From assembly GCA_019745505.1 (NCBI GenBank), contig JAIETE010000092.1, positions 1-61,195 of the forward strand: a stretch of DNA of 61,195 nucleotides, read 5' to 3'. The DNA is from Candidatus Obscuribacterales bacterium (GTDB taxonomy: Bacteria > Cyanobacteriota > Vampirovibrionia > Obscuribacterales > Obscuribacteraceae). Position numbers and translations under genes: made by a program. A model generated the notes under the pieces. It had not been told where the DNA came from. It saw only the letters and a program-made list of their open reading frames with translations, and searched no databases. Below are positions 1-8,584 of the stretch, piece after piece; position 1 is the first letter of the stretch, and each line of letters opens with the position of its first letter.

Positions 1-351
1 ATCAATCCTGATCCGGCCTTCGTTCGAAGGGACGAACCGCTCGCTCGCAATACGAGCAGCAAAGCACACATAGCAGAATACGCTTACCGCACCGGTGGGG
101 TCAATGTGAAAGTGTGCCGCGAATATCCTAGAGGATTGACGCTCAGTGAGTACAAGACCTTGATTGAAGACAATCCCAACGCAAAGTTCCTCCACTGGAG
201 GGACATGAAGCGAAATGCTTCAGTCTACGTCAAGGGAAAGATCAGACATGCTGATCACGCTACCGTGACACTCGAAACATGGCACCGTGTGCTGATGAAT
301 ACCGAAACATTCTCAGCAACCTCCGCCATCACTGTCGAATTTCTCGACTAG
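1..351 (+). CDS. Hypothetical protein, 3' part (5' end probably outside the window)
   Basis: The frame is open from base 1 to the TAG at 349-351, so this is probably the C-terminal part of a longer protein. A GTG at 106 preceded by GGTGGGG could instead start an 81-residue protein. The visible part has no membrane segment or signal peptide and carries a mixed alpha/beta-looking stretch (residues around GKIRHADHATVTLETWHRV). I do not recognise a family. A strong hairpin (380-409) follows and the RtcB gene begins 100 bases downstream on the same strand, so shared transcription is possible. Confidence 0.5.
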   Translation: MNPDPAFVRRDEPLARNTSSKAHIAEYAYRTGGVNVKVCREYPRGLTLSEYKTLIEDNPNAKFLHWRDMKRNASVYVKGKIRHADHATVTLETWHRVLMNTETFSATSAITVEFLD

Positions 352-379
352 TCAGTCGGTATGGCTGGAATATAGAGGT

Positions 380-409
380 CTCTGCGCGCAAACCCACCGG
401 CGCGCAGAG
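380..409 (+). other. Perfect 10-bp GC-rich hairpin upstream of rtcB
   Basis: CTCTGCGCGC (380-389) pairs perfectly with GCGCGCAGAG (400-409) around a 10-base loop. No T-run follows on the plus strand, so it does not look like a standard intrinsic terminator. It lies 42 bases before the RtcB start codon. It could be an RNA element in the leader, a processing site or a weak terminator of the upstream gene. Confidence 0.5.
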
Positions 410-451
410 GAGCCTCCTACTGCACAACACGAACAGAAAGAAAAAAGCTAT

Positions 452-1564
452 ATGAGTATTCGAATTATCGCATCAAAGAAAAATTGGATCGAGGGACGCG
501 CTGTCGACCAACTCCACAAGAGTTTTGAACTGGCTGGCATGAAAGCAGCCGTTGGTATGCCGGATCTCCACCCGGGGAAGAGCGCACCCATAGGTGCTGT
601 CTTCGCCTCCGAACGATTCATCTATCCGCACCTGGTAGGCAATGACATTGGATGCGGGATGGGTCTGTGGCAAACCGACCTCAGCAAGGGCAAGATGAAA
701 CTCGACAAGTGGGTTTCGCATCTTGAGGGCTTGGATCTTCCCTGGGATGGCGATCTGGATCAATTACTTCAAACTGAAGATATGAAAGTTTCCCAGTTTG
801 ACAAAACTTTGGGAACTATAGGCGGTGGCAATCACTTTGCCGAGCTTCAGATTTTACATCGAGTATTCGATGAAGAGATCTTTTCTGCCCTGGGGCTAGA
901 TCTGCAAAGCATCTTTCTGCTGGTCCACAGCGGGTCGCGTGGCCTGGGAGAGTCCATTCTTCGCTGGCATGTAGCCCGTTTTGGAAATCGTGGGCTTTAT
1001 GAAGAAACGTCCGAAGCGGACGACTATATGTGGGCTCATGATCATGCTGTCAAATGGGCAAGCGTCAATCGCAGATTGATCGCCAGAAGATTCATGGATT
1101 CGATTGAAGCTTCAGGAGCACAAGTTCTGGACATTTGTCACAATCATGTAGAAAGAGAAACCATCGCAGAAAACTCTTACTGGTTACACAGAAAGGGTGC
1201 AGCCAATTCAAATAAAGGAGTTCTGGTAATTCCCGGCTCGAGAGGAAGTCTCAGCTATCTGGTGCAGCCGACCGAAGATCAAAGCAAGAATCTCTTTACG
1301 GTTGCACATGGAGCAGGCCGAAAGTGGAATCGATCAGACTGTCGTGCCCGACTGCATAGGCGCTACTCAGAGGATCATCTGCGCAGAAATCAGTATGGTG
1401 GACGCATCATTTGCGCTGATAAAAGCTTGCTCTATGAAGAGGCACCACAAGCTTACAAAGACATCGACATCGTCGTATGTGATTTGATCGAAGCAGGACT
1501 TGTAAGACCAATCGCCGCACTTTCTCCGATAATCACTTACAAAACAGCAGTGGTGCAACGTTGA
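452..1564 (+). CDS. rtcB: RtcB-family RNA ligase (RtcB2 type, paired with PrfH)
   Basis: RtcB ligases join RNA 2',3'-cyclic phosphate (or 3'-phosphate) to 5'-OH ends using GTP and Mn2+. The active-site landmarks are all present: D65 and C68 in NDIGCGMG, H128 in GGGNHFAE, H159 in VHSGSRGLG, the HRKGA segment at 246-250, and the nucleophilic histidine H286 in AHGAGR. At 370 residues it is shorter than typical tRNA-splicing RtcB (about 400-480), as is usual for the copies found next to PrfH. Its stop codon overlaps the TTG start of prfH by four bases (TTGA), so the two are translationally coupled. The predicted role is resealing ribotoxin-cut RNA, probably 16S rRNA at the decoding centre. That role is known for RtcB2-PrfH elsewhere and inferred here. 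Confidence 0.93.
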   Translation: MSIRIIASKKNWIEGRAVDQLHKSFELAGMKAAVGMPDLHPGKSAPIGAVFASERFIYPHLVGNDIGCGMGLWQTDLSKGKMKLDKWVSHLEGLDLPWDGDLDQLLQTEDMKVSQFDKTLGTIGGGNHFAELQILHRVFDEEIFSALGLDLQSIFLLVHSGSRGLGESILRWHVARFGNRGLYEETSEADDYMWAHDHAVKWASVNRRLIARRFMDSIEASGAQVLDICHNHVERETIAENSYWLHRKGAANSNKGVLVIPGSRGSLSYLVQPTEDQSKNLFTVAHGAGRKWNRSDCRARLHRRYSEDHLRRNQYGGRIICADKSLLYEEAPQAYKDIDIVVCDLIEAGLVRPIAALSPIITYKTAVVQR

Positions 1565-2232
1565 AATTTCGCATTCAAATCACATCGGGTCAAGGACCTG
1601 ACGAGTGCGCCTGGGTCGTAGAAAGAGTCGCCAAAGCGCTAAAGGACGAAGCTCTGAAATTTCAACCGCCATTGGCAGTATCCGTTCTCGAAGAGCATCC
1701 CGGTAAACGCAACGATACACGTGCTTCAATTCTTTTGTCTCTGCTTGTCACAACGCCTTCCGATTCGCTCGACTCCTGGCTCACATCCTGGCAAGGAACA
1801 ATTCAGTGGATCGGAACCAGCCCATATAGGGCAAAGCATCCGCGAAAGAACTGGTTTGTTGGAGTGAATATTGAAATTGAAGCGAGTGACGCCAATGAAG
1901 AAAAGAAAAACAGCGACAATGTCATTAATCTGCGGGACATTAGCGTCGTCACCTTTCGAGCTTCCGGCCCCGGCGGGCAAAACGTAAACAAAGTAGAGAC
2001 AGCTGTGCGGCTGGTCCATAAGCCGACCGGACTGATTGTGTCTGCACAAGAGCGCCGCTCTCAATCAGAAAACAAGGTGATTGCGTTTAACCGGCTGAAA
2101 CAAAAACTGCAAAGTATCGAGATCTCAAACAGGCAAAAGTCGAGGCGCAAACTGCGCAACGAGCACTTCAACGTCCAAAGGGGCAACCCAATCCGAATCT
2201 ACCTAGGCACGGAATTCAAGCGCGTCAAGTGA
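1561..2232 (+). CDS. prfH: Peptide chain release factor-like protein PrfH
   Basis: This class-I release factor homologue has the GGQ catalytic motif at residues 138-140 ([17 protein letters not shown]), which promotes peptidyl-tRNA hydrolysis in the ribosomal peptidyl-transferase centre. The basic C-terminal tail ([14 protein letters not shown]) is typical of GGQ-domain proteins. At 223 residues it lacks the full codon-recognition architecture of RF1/RF2, as PrfH proteins do. The start is TTG overlapping the rtcB stop. PrfH is thought to free ribosomes stalled because their decoding centre has been cut, and RtcB2 then reseals the rRNA. Function here rests on the GGQ domain and the conserved gene pairing. 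Confidence 0.92.
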   Translation: MKFRIQITSGQGPDECAWVVERVAKALKDEALKFQPPLAVSVLEEHPGKRNDTRASILLSLLVTTPSDSLDSWLTSWQGTIQWIGTSPYRAKHPRKNWFVGVNIEIEASDANEEKKNSDNVINLRDISVVTFRASGPGGQNVNKVETAVRLVHKPTGLIVSAQERRSQSENKVIAFNRLKQKLQSIEISNRQKSRRKLRNEHFNVQRGNPIRIYLGTEFKRVK

Positions 2233-2251
2233 GCACGCGCTTCACGCCTAC

Positions 2252-2419
2252 TCACTGAGTCTGGGAATGAAATCCATCCCGCGCACCTGTTTCCTTCGTT
2301 TCGATTACAGAACTGGGCAATCCCGGCCATACATGCAGCAAAAACATTAGAGTACCTATGGCAATCGCCAGTAGCAACATCGGCACTGCTGCAGGGCTTA
2401 TCATCGCAGTAATTTTCAT
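2252..2419 (-). CDS. Small single-pass membrane peptide (55 aa)
   Basis: A 55-codon frame starts at ATG 2419, with GGAG a few bases upstream on the minus strand. It encodes a hydrophobic segment (residues about 9-30, AAVPMLLLAIAIGTLMFLL), then a short polar tail containing GLPSSVIETKETGARDG. The composition is that of a small membrane protein rather than a random frame. It is convergent with prfH and separated from it by 20 bases. No family is recognised. Confidence 0.4.
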   Translation of the reverse strand: MKITAMISPAAVPMLLLAIAIGTLMFLLHVWPGLPSSVIETKETGARDGFHSQTQ

Positions 2420-2717
2420 AGTCTCCGACTTCCTATACTAAAACCATGATGGATAGACGCTCTTGCCACCCAAAATATTCCAAATATTGCCGAACTGTTG
2501 CAATGAGCGTACCTCAAAATGTCAGCCTGCAGTAAACCCAGTAGCGATCACGCGTTAGGCGCAGTTTCGTCACTCATATGCGTCATACCGGCAGTATCTG
2601 CCGGGGTTTTCCACATAAAGTTAGGCGCTAGCAAGGGATTCTCAAATGACACATCGGTTATAGACTATAGCTGTACTGATTATCCACGCGCATTATGTGC
2701 GCCAAGGAGTACTGGCT

Positions 2718-3065
2718 ATGTTCAACGAAAGAGTCCTAAAATGCTGCGATTGCTCAGAGGAGTTCGTTTTCACAAGCGGAGAACAAGAGTTTTTCCACAA
2801 CAAAGGACTGACAAACGAACCGAAACGCTGCTCCAATTGCCGTGTAGTGACCCGTTTGCGACGCGCCGGTAGGGATCTCGAAACTCTTACATCGGCGATT
2901 TGCGCAGAATGTCAGTCTTCCTTCATGCTGCCGTTCAAACCACTCGGCTACAAACCAACCTACTGCAATACATGCTATCGCGTGCGCAGAGCAGAGCTGG
3001 AAGCAACCAGACAAGCTCGCGCTGCAGCCACTGCTCTTAGCGCGCAGATGGGAGTTACTGTATAA
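2718..3065 (+). CDS. Zinc-ribbon domain protein
   Basis: A 115-residue protein starts at ATG 2718, set by AAGGAG at 2704-2709; an upstream in-frame start at 2697 is less likely. It contains two zinc-ribbon-like units: CCDCSEEF with CSNC, then CAECQSSF with CNTC, each a CxxC pair separated by about 20-25 residues. This is the pattern of probable zinc-binding (zf-trcl-type) domains. An Ala/Arg-rich helix ends the protein. Such small cytoplasmic proteins have no firmly assigned function; nucleic acid or protein binding is possible. A hairpin terminator follows at 3090-3119. Confidence 0.8.
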   Translation: MFNERVLKCCDCSEEFVFTSGEQEFFHNKGLTNEPKRCSNCRVVTRLRRAGRDLETLTSAICAECQSSFMLPFKPLGYKPTYCNTCYRVRRAELEATRQARAAATALSAQMGVTV

Positions 3066-3089
3066 GGATAATAAGATCTGTAGACAAAG

Positions 3090-3121
3090 AAGATGACGGA
3101 GCAAATGCAACGTCATCTTTT
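3090..3121 (+). terminator. Intrinsic terminator, probably bidirectional
   Basis: AAGATGACG (3090-3098) pairs with CGTCATCTT (3111-3119) around a 12-base loop and runs into a short T tract. It ends the zinc-ribbon gene and lies just beyond the stop of the convergent Crp/Fnr gene, so it could serve both. Confidence 0.7.
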
Positions 3122-3144
3122 GAGTTTTATAGAAGATCCGGATG

Positions 3145-3864
3145 TTAGCTCAAACTTCCATAGGATTCGCGTAAAGCGTCATAACACTCGCAGCTGATTC
3201 CTTCCAGTCCATTGCGATCTTTGATCGTCATCTTGCCGTGTTTGTAGCTGACGAATCCGGAGTCCTGAAGAGCCTTAGCAACAAGGCTGACTCCCGGGCG
3301 ACGTACACCAAGCATTGTCGCCAAAAACTCATGAGTGAGAAAGAAAGTATCACCCTCAATTCTGTCATGAGTAGAAAGAAGCCAGCGAGCGCATCTTTGT
3401 TCAATGGTATGCAATCTGTTGCAGGCAGTACTTTGCGCCAGTAATTCGAATAGTGCTTGTGCATATCGACGAAGACTCAGGAAGAAATCCGGATTTTTCT
3501 CAATAGCATTGACCAGCTCATCGGCGCTTACACGCCACGCCGTGCCGGAAATCTGGCAAACGACCTTGGACGGCATCTGATTGCCGCCCAGAAAAATAGG
3601 AACTCCTATCATTCCTTCATTACCGATGGTCGCAGCCTCAATCTCCGTTCCATCATCAAGAACGGTTATTAGAGATAACACGCAGGTTTCCGGAAAGAAT
3701 GCGTAGCTCAGAGCTTGACGCGGCGCGTAGACTGTTTCCTTAGTAGAAAACTCAATCATCTCGAGGCTGGGAAACAAATCCGAACGCTCTTCAGAAGAGA
3801 GTTTTTCCAGAAGAGAATTGCGAAGGTTTGTTTGAGTCTGACTTGGAGTTGGAAAGTCAATCAT
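3145..3864 (-). CDS. Crp/Fnr-family transcriptional regulator
   Basis: A 239-residue protein with an N-terminal cyclic-nucleotide-binding-like beta-barrel (about 20-140, including GTEIEAATIGNEGMIGVP), a dimerisation helix, and a C-terminal winged helix-turn-helix (FLATMLGVRRPGVSLVAKAL, about 180-200). There is no cysteine cluster like that of FNR, so an Fe-S sensor is unlikely. The cAMP-binding Arg/Ser signature is not evident, so the ligand is unknown. The ATG at 3864 has no clear Shine-Dalgarno. The proteins of this subgroup often respond to redox, nutrient or stress signals. Its targets cannot be read from this window. Confidence 0.88.
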   Translation of the reverse strand: MIDFPTPSQTQTNLRNSLLEKLSSEERSDLFPSLEMIEFSTKETVYAPRQALSYAFFPETCVLSLITVLDDGTEIEAATIGNEGMIGVPIFLGGNQMPSKVVCQISGTAWRVSADELVNAIEKNPDFFLSLRRYAQALFELLAQSTACNRLHTIEQRCARWLLSTHDRIEGDTFFLTHEFLATMLGVRRPGVSLVAKALQDSGFVSYKHGKMTIKDRNGLEGISCECYDALRESYGSLS

Positions 3865-4462
3865 TGAAAGTCATCAAAATCGTTAATAGAAACCGACATG
3901 CTCAAATTGCCTCCATTCCTCGAAGAGCAACAGTTAAGGTTTGAACACTCTTCAGTGTACATTGTTTTTTTTCTTCGATAAGCATCTCAAAACCTCGATT
4001 GACGAAGATCTGAACTGTTCGCTATCAAACAGACCGCAAACGCGCAACCTGTGCTGCTCTTCAGTTTCCGGGCAAAAGAACAATACTGTAAGATCTTTCG
4101 CAGTCAATCAGTTTAGAGAAAAATCTTGGAACAAAGACGAAAGAATAGCCGAAATCGGCGCCTACAAAACTCCCGACAGGGAATCCCTTTACCTTTGTGG
4201 CACAATGCTTTTCGGGCCAAGACTGTATACAATTGCGTACACACTCTGATCGATTTCATAGGCAATGGGAAGAGCTGAAGTCTCAATCTGTAAATATTTT
4301 CGTCAAGAAAAAACCATTGAAGCCATACTCCCCAAGAGGCCAGGGGATCACGCGGTATGGATTTATCACCTGGAATAGTGAGCTTGAGCAATTAATGGTG
4401 AGGCGGAACTCTTGCAGTGAATTGCTGTCCTAATAGCGGAATCACTGAAGGAAAGAAGGACA
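3865..4462. other. 598-base gene-free stretch
   Basis: Between the divergent Crp/Fnr and DUF2188 genes. Frames of up to about 100 codons exist on both strands, but none has a ribosome-binding site, a coding-like composition or a recognisable product. The region is more AT-rich than its flanks and presumably carries both promoters. An imperfect palindrome TGTATACAATTGCGTACAC lies near 4225-4243, but I would not call it an operator without other copies. Confidence 0.4.
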
Positions 4463-4690
4463 ATGAGAAATAACGAATTACATGTCGTTCCGACCACGGA
4501 AGGTTGGCAAATTACTTCCCAGTCAGAACACACAAATGATGAGACTTTTGATACACGAACGGAAGCTGTGATGGCCGCCAGACATGCCGCTGAGATTGAA
4601 AATCTCGATGTGATTGTGCACGGTGATGACGGCGCTATCGTCGAGATGCCGATAAACACGGATTCACAGAGCAAGTCAGCAGCAGCATGA
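4463..4690 (+). CDS. DUF2188 domain protein
   Basis: A 75-residue protein with the DUF2188 pattern: an N-terminal strand HVVPTTEGWQI, a central TRTEAVMAARHAAE helix and a C-terminal strand LDVIVHGDDGAIVEM. It covers the whole domain with a short Ser/Ala tail. AAGGA precedes the ATG. DUF2188 proteins are small cytoplasmic proteins of unknown function, common in environmental bacteria. The gene converges on the Nramp gene with only eight bases between stops. Confidence 0.8.
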   Translation: MRNNELHVVPTTEGWQITSQSEHTNDETFDTRTEAVMAARHAAEIENLDVIVHGDDGAIVEMPINTDSQSKSAAA

Positions 4691-4698
4691 GTGCTCAG

Positions 4699-6027
4699 TC
4701 ACTTCGCCAAAGAGGACCAAAAAAACAAGCCGGCAGCCACTGTCATAATCACAAATGCCGACCAACCACCTGCATTTACGAGAGTCGAATTAGTACGTCT
4801 GCCCATAATCACCTCATTGTTCGAAACCAGCATCAGCAATAAAAGCAGTGGTGGCGCAAGAATGCCATTGAGGATTGCCGTCCAATACAAAGCTTGCATC
4901 GCGTTTACGTTTATAAGGCTCAGCCCTGCGGCTGCAAGAATCGAAACCCCTATGAGCCAGTAATACCCTTTGGCATCAACACACTTTTCGCTGAATCCGC
5001 AGGGCCAATCCAGAGATTCGGCAATCGCATAAGCGGCAGAACCGGTGAGAACCGGAACAGCCAAAAAGCCTGTTCCAATGAATCCGGCGGCGAATAGATA
5101 CTTCGCAAATGAACCAAGCAAGGGCTCAAGTGCCTTGGCTGCTTGAGCTGCGGAATCGACGTGAAATTGACCGTTCTTAAATAAGGTTGCGGCAGTAGTC
5201 ATAATGATGAAATACATCACCAAATTCGAGAAAAACATTCCGACAGCGATGTCTGCAATTGCATACTTCAAATCCGCCTCCGAAGCTCCTTTTCGATCTT
5301 TCACACGACGCATTCCCGCATCTTTCTGTTCGTCTACTTCGCTATTTGCCTGCCAGAAGAATAGATAAGGTGAAATTGTCGTACCGAGAATTGCAACCAG
5401 TGCGGCCACATATCCTGGCTGCCAGCTAATATTTGGAATCAGAGTGTCCTTCAGGACTGTAGCTGCATCAATCCGGCAAATGAAAGCGGTAACAACATAT
5501 GCAAACAAACTCAGCGTGAGCCACTTAAATACGCCTGCCAGATGTTTATACGAAAAAAACATCAGCGAAATAAGCAAAGCCAGTGAAATTGGAAAGAGCG
5601 CAACTTTAGGCGAAACAGCTGGAAAGATAAGATTTACACCTGCAGCCATCGCCGCTATATCAGTGCCGGCATTGATAACATTTGCCACAGTCAGCAAAAC
5701 AACCGAAGTCCACAAAATGCCGGGATGATAGTGCCGCCGCAAAACACCAGCAAGCCCTCTGCCAGTAACCAAACCAACCTTGGAGCAAATATATTGAACA
5801 CTGAGCATCAGTGGAAAAGTGAAAAGCGCCATCCACAAACAACTGTAGCCATACCCGGCTCCAACCGTTGAATAGGTCGCGATGCCGGACGGATCGTCAT
5901 CCGAGGCCCCCGTCACCAGTCCGGGTCCCAATATCTTGAAGACTCGTTTAATAGGATTTCTCTGAGCTCGAGCCTCCAGTGTTCTGGGAGACTCGATTGG
6001 GGGATGATCCAAGTTCTGGTTCGACAC
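4699..6027 (-). CDS. Nramp-related metal ion transporter
   Basis: A 442-residue, multi-pass inner-membrane protein (about 11 helices) of the Nramp family, which moves divalent cations with protons. The first membrane segment contains ASDDDPSGIATY instead of the canonical DPGN motif. The sixth has TTISPYLFFWQ instead of the canonical MPH(N) motif, so the metal-coordinating methionine is missing. This marks it as a divergent clade, and substrate choice (Mn/Fe versus Mg or another ion) cannot be assumed. The start is GTG at 6027 with a weak GAGAG upstream; no later Met precedes the first helix. Confidence 0.85.
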   Translation of the reverse strand: MSNQNLDHPPIESPRTLEARAQRNPIKRVFKILGPGLVTGASDDDPSGIATYSTVGAGYGYSCLWMALFTFPLMLSVQYICSKVGLVTGRGLAGVLRRHYHPGILWTSVVLLTVANVINAGTDIAAMAAGVNLIFPAVSPKVALFPISLALLISLMFFSYKHLAGVFKWLTLSLFAYVVTAFICRIDAATVLKDTLIPNISWQPGYVAALVAILGTTISPYLFFWQANSEVDEQKDAGMRRVKDRKGASEADLKYAIADIAVGMFFSNLVMYFIIMTTAATLFKNGQFHVDSAAQAAKALEPLLGSFAKYLFAAGFIGTGFLAVPVLTGSAAYAIAESLDWPCGFSEKCVDAKGYYWLIGVSILAAAGLSLINVNAMQALYWTAILNGILAPPLLLLLMLVSNNEVIMGRRTNSTLVNAGGWSAFVIMTVAAGLFFWSSLAK

Positions 6028-6168
6028 TTTTACGGCTCTCTTGCTTCATACCTTTCATCGAGACTTCAGATATGACCACTGGTTCCTAAAATCTGTCTTG
6101 GAGAGAATTCAAATTAGGAACCCGCACAGCGGCGGACAAGTCTACACACTACTTATGGAGGTGCCGTA

Positions 6169-6318
6169 ATGGACGACAGAGACGAATTGACAAACGGCAC
6201 GGCCTCCGAGGTCGAATCGACAACGCGGGATGACAAATGCGTCGAAGAATCTAAAGAGCACGAATCGATGATTCCCGCACGTGATTTCGTAGCCAACCAA
6301 AATGGAAAGAGTCTATGA
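6169..6318 (+). CDS. Small acidic protein (49 aa), coupled to next ORF
   Basis: ATG 6169 is preceded by a strong GGAGG at 6157-6161. The product is short, hydrophilic and rich in Asp/Glu/Thr (MDDRDELTNGTASEVEST...), and probably disordered. Its TGA overlaps the ATG of the next ORF in an ATGA arrangement (6315-6318), typical of translational coupling. I recognise no family. The good ribosome-binding site and coupling are the reasons for calling it. Confidence 0.5.
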   Translation: MDDRDELTNGTASEVESTTRDDKCVEESKEHESMIPARDFVANQNGKSL

Positions 6319-6542
6319 AAATTGAAGATCTGGTCAAAAAACAGTGGACCGTCCGACATGACGACAGTGAGATTCGATTTGAAACACTTGATGCAGCGAT
6401 TTGGTATGCAGCAGGTGCAGCGTCCGTATCCAATTCAATCAGGCAAATCAATTCGCGAGATAGATTGATCACTTTGGTGCCGACTAACAACTTAATGGGT
6501 GGACAACCATTTGATCACAGCACGCAAAAGTGCGCCGCCTAG
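6315..6542 (+). CDS. Hypothetical small protein (75 aa)
   Basis: The start overlaps the stop of the preceding 49-residue ORF (ATGA). The product begins MKIEDLVKKQWTVRHDD and contains a helix LDAAIWYAAGAASVSNSIRQI, then a strand RLITLVPTN. The order strand-helix-strand resembles a DUF2188-like small domain, but I cannot assign it with confidence. Soluble, no signal peptide. It converges on the gene ending at 6584. Confidence 0.6.
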   Translation: MKIEDLVKKQWTVRHDDSEIRFETLDAAIWYAAGAASVSNSIRQINSRDRLITLVPTNNLMGGQPFDHSTQKCAA

Positions 6543-6583
6543 TCAGTCTACGAAATGCACTTCATCGTGTCGAAATTTAGTGA

Positions 6584-7234
6584 TCAAACAATGTTCCCGA
6601 CAATGCACTCTTCGGCAAATTCAGTGCTCTGTTGATCGAGATCAGGTTTGGAAGCCATCCATGAACGAATAATCGCTTCGGTACCGGGATGACGCAAATG
6701 CCCCAATCCATGAAGAGCGCCGTGCTGGCAAATTTCAACATCCAATTTCAATGTTTGACACAAAGTTTCAAACATTACGTTCTGAATACTTGGACCCTCA
6801 GCGGTTTCCGAATGGACATGAGTAATGGAATACTCGTCGGTAAAAGAATCCCACCACATAAAGCAAGCAGTATGAAGCGGTTTGACAGAGAACAGATCCT
6901 TATAGAGAAAATACATCGACCTGATGCATTCTTCCCGCACATCAGAAGGAATTTCATCTTCCCAAATAACTTCCGATATAGCTCCGGGCATAAGACAGGA
7001 CCGCATAGCTAATAGCCCTTGCTCCAGTTGCTCGTCCGAATATTTATCGATCAGCACCTGAGGCTTATTGAACAGCTTCGTGTAGTAATCCATAAGCTTG
7101 ATGGGCTCAAAAGTGACATCAAGATCATCGGACCAATACCAATATTCTTCGTCTTCGCTTACCGGAATGGGATGGTCGAAAATATAGTCGATGAATTGCT
7201 CGAACGTAGCATTAGTGAGATCGTAACTCGGCAT
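6584..7234 (-). CDS. Hypothetical protein (216 aa)
   Basis: A soluble, acidic, largely helical protein without signal peptide. The C-terminal half contains a conserved-looking HGALHGLGHLRHPG segment (about 172-185) and a final EFAEECIVGNIV, which could form a HEAT-like or metal-binding unit. The N-terminal half has many aromatic and acidic residues (SEDEEYWYWSDDLD). I do not recognise the family. It is alone on its strand between a convergent small ORF and the ROK gene; the ATG at 7234 is the only plausible start. Confidence 0.7.
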   Translation of the reverse strand: MPSYDLTNATFEQFIDYIFDHPIPVSEDEEYWYWSDDLDVTFEPIKLMDYYTKLFNKPQVLIDKYSDEQLEQGLLAMRSCLMPGAISEVIWEDEIPSDVREECIRSMYFLYKDLFSVKPLHTACFMWWDSFTDEYSITHVHSETAEGPSIQNVMFETLCQTLKLDVEICQHGALHGLGHLRHPGTEAIIRSWMASKPDLDQQSTEFAEECIVGNIV

Positions 7235-7478
7235 TTTCTACTCTCATCAAAGATGCCGGAGTGCACAGCTCTCAGATCCGATTCGGAGGTCCGAACGGGC
7301 AGCTATGGCAACCTTTCAGGATTGCGAACTCCAGGCCCAAGTTTCCCAATATTTGAACATAGGGGTGCCCTAGATGCAGATACATCTTTAATAGTTATAC
7401 CCCCGCCGTGACCAAGGCCATGCGCAAAGCGCCAAAGCCACACTCATTGGACTTCTCGAGATTTAATCTGCCCGCCAA

Positions 7479-8423
7479 TCAGCAGCCGACCGCGCCCACG
7501 GTTAAGGGCAGCACAAGGCTGGCCGCTCCAACAATCGCAGCATCGGATCCAAGCTCGGCACATACGACCTTGCAGGTCGCCGGTCCCGGCAATGCATGCT
7601 CCTTCAGAACCAACCTTGCAGGCTCCAGAAGCCAGTCGCCTATGTCGGAAAGTCCACCGCCGATAATAATCAAATCCGGATCAAGCGCGTTTGCCAGGCT
7701 CACCAAACCGAATCCTAGATACTCTCCAGTTTTCTGTATTGCCTTTCGACCAGCTCCACTGGGGTTTTGATGTGCATCTTTGAGGACATCGTGTCCTGTA
7801 AAAAGTGGATCGCTGCTTCCCGACAGCTCTCTCCACGTCTCGACAAGTCCGGGTCCGCTGCAATAAGCCTCAAGAGTTCCCCGTGCTCCGCCTGTATCAC
7901 GGCGTGCGCCAGGATCCATCGAAAGCAGTATATGTCCGAACTCTCCACCACTCCAATGCGCGCCGTGGTGTATCCCTCCTCTTGTGAGCAGAGCGCCGCC
8001 TACACCTGTTCCCAGCGCCAGAAAGACAACCGTACCGTTTGAACAGTGGCGCGCCGCGCCAAACCTGGTTTCTCCCAGCGCAAGAACATTGACATCATTG
8101 TCAACGGCGGCGGGAATTCCCAATTCCTTTTGAAATGTTTCGGCAATGCGAATCCCTTTCCAGCCTGGAATTACATCAGTCGCAGAAAAGACCAACCCCT
8201 GCACCGCATCAATCTGCCCACCGGCGCCTATACCTACTGCGTCAATGGATTCACTCGTTTGCGCTCGCAATGACTTGGCGACTGCAATTGCCGCTGCAAG
8301 AATTTGAGTGCCACCTAGCTTGATCGGAGTCGGCTCTTCTTTTCTAGCCAGCACCTTACCGTCCTGGCCGACTATGCCTCCGGCAATCTTGGTGCCGCCT
8401 ATGTCGATACCGATGCAAAGCAT
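7479..8423 (-). CDS. ROK-family protein (sugar kinase-like)
   Basis: ROK proteins include glucokinases, N-acetyl-hexosamine kinases and repressors. This 314-residue protein has no N-terminal helix-turn-helix, so it is a kinase-type member. Visible motifs are the phosphate-binding DIGGTK (residues 7-12), the catalytic VDNDVNVLALGE region, GTGVGG, and the zinc-ligand His in SGGEFGHIL. The family's usual CxCGxxGCxE zinc motif is replaced by RRDTGGARGTLEAYCSG, so the structural zinc has probably been lost. Phosphorylation of glucose or an amino sugar is likely but the substrate is unproven. It stands alone in the minus direction. Confidence 0.85.
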   Translation of the reverse strand: MLCIGIDIGGTKIAGGIVGQDGKVLARKEEPTPIKLGGTQILAAAIAVAKSLRAQTSESIDAVGIGAGGQIDAVQGLVFSATDVIPGWKGIRIAETFQKELGIPAAVDNDVNVLALGETRFGAARHCSNGTVVFLALGTGVGGALLTRGGIHHGAHWSGGEFGHILLSMDPGARRDTGGARGTLEAYCSGPGLVETWRELSGSSDPLFTGHDVLKDAHQNPSGAGRKAIQKTGEYLGFGLVSLANALDPDLIIIGGGLSDIGDWLLEPARLVLKEHALPGPATCKVVCAELGSDAAIVGAASLVLPLTVGAVGC

Positions 8424-8584
8424 AACTTGCTCCCGAATGACTCCTTCCAGCAGCCATAGATCTTATCACCGTCAAAGTGGCAAACGCCCGTACCAAAATA
8501 GCTGCAACAGTGCCGCTCGCCAGTCAGTGCCAAAGCAGTTTCAATCGACTAGAATATGGCATCGACGGCTTTCGGGATTGAGAC

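Noticed and set aside
2519..2872. 117-codon plus-strand frame before the zinc-ribbon gene
   Set aside because: It overlaps the zinc-ribbon gene in another frame, lacks a ribosome-binding site and its product has no coding-like pattern.
3941..4433. Frames of 78-102 codons in the gap between the Crp/Fnr and DUF2188 genes
   Set aside because: No ribosome-binding sites, no recognisable products, and mutually overlapping on both strands.
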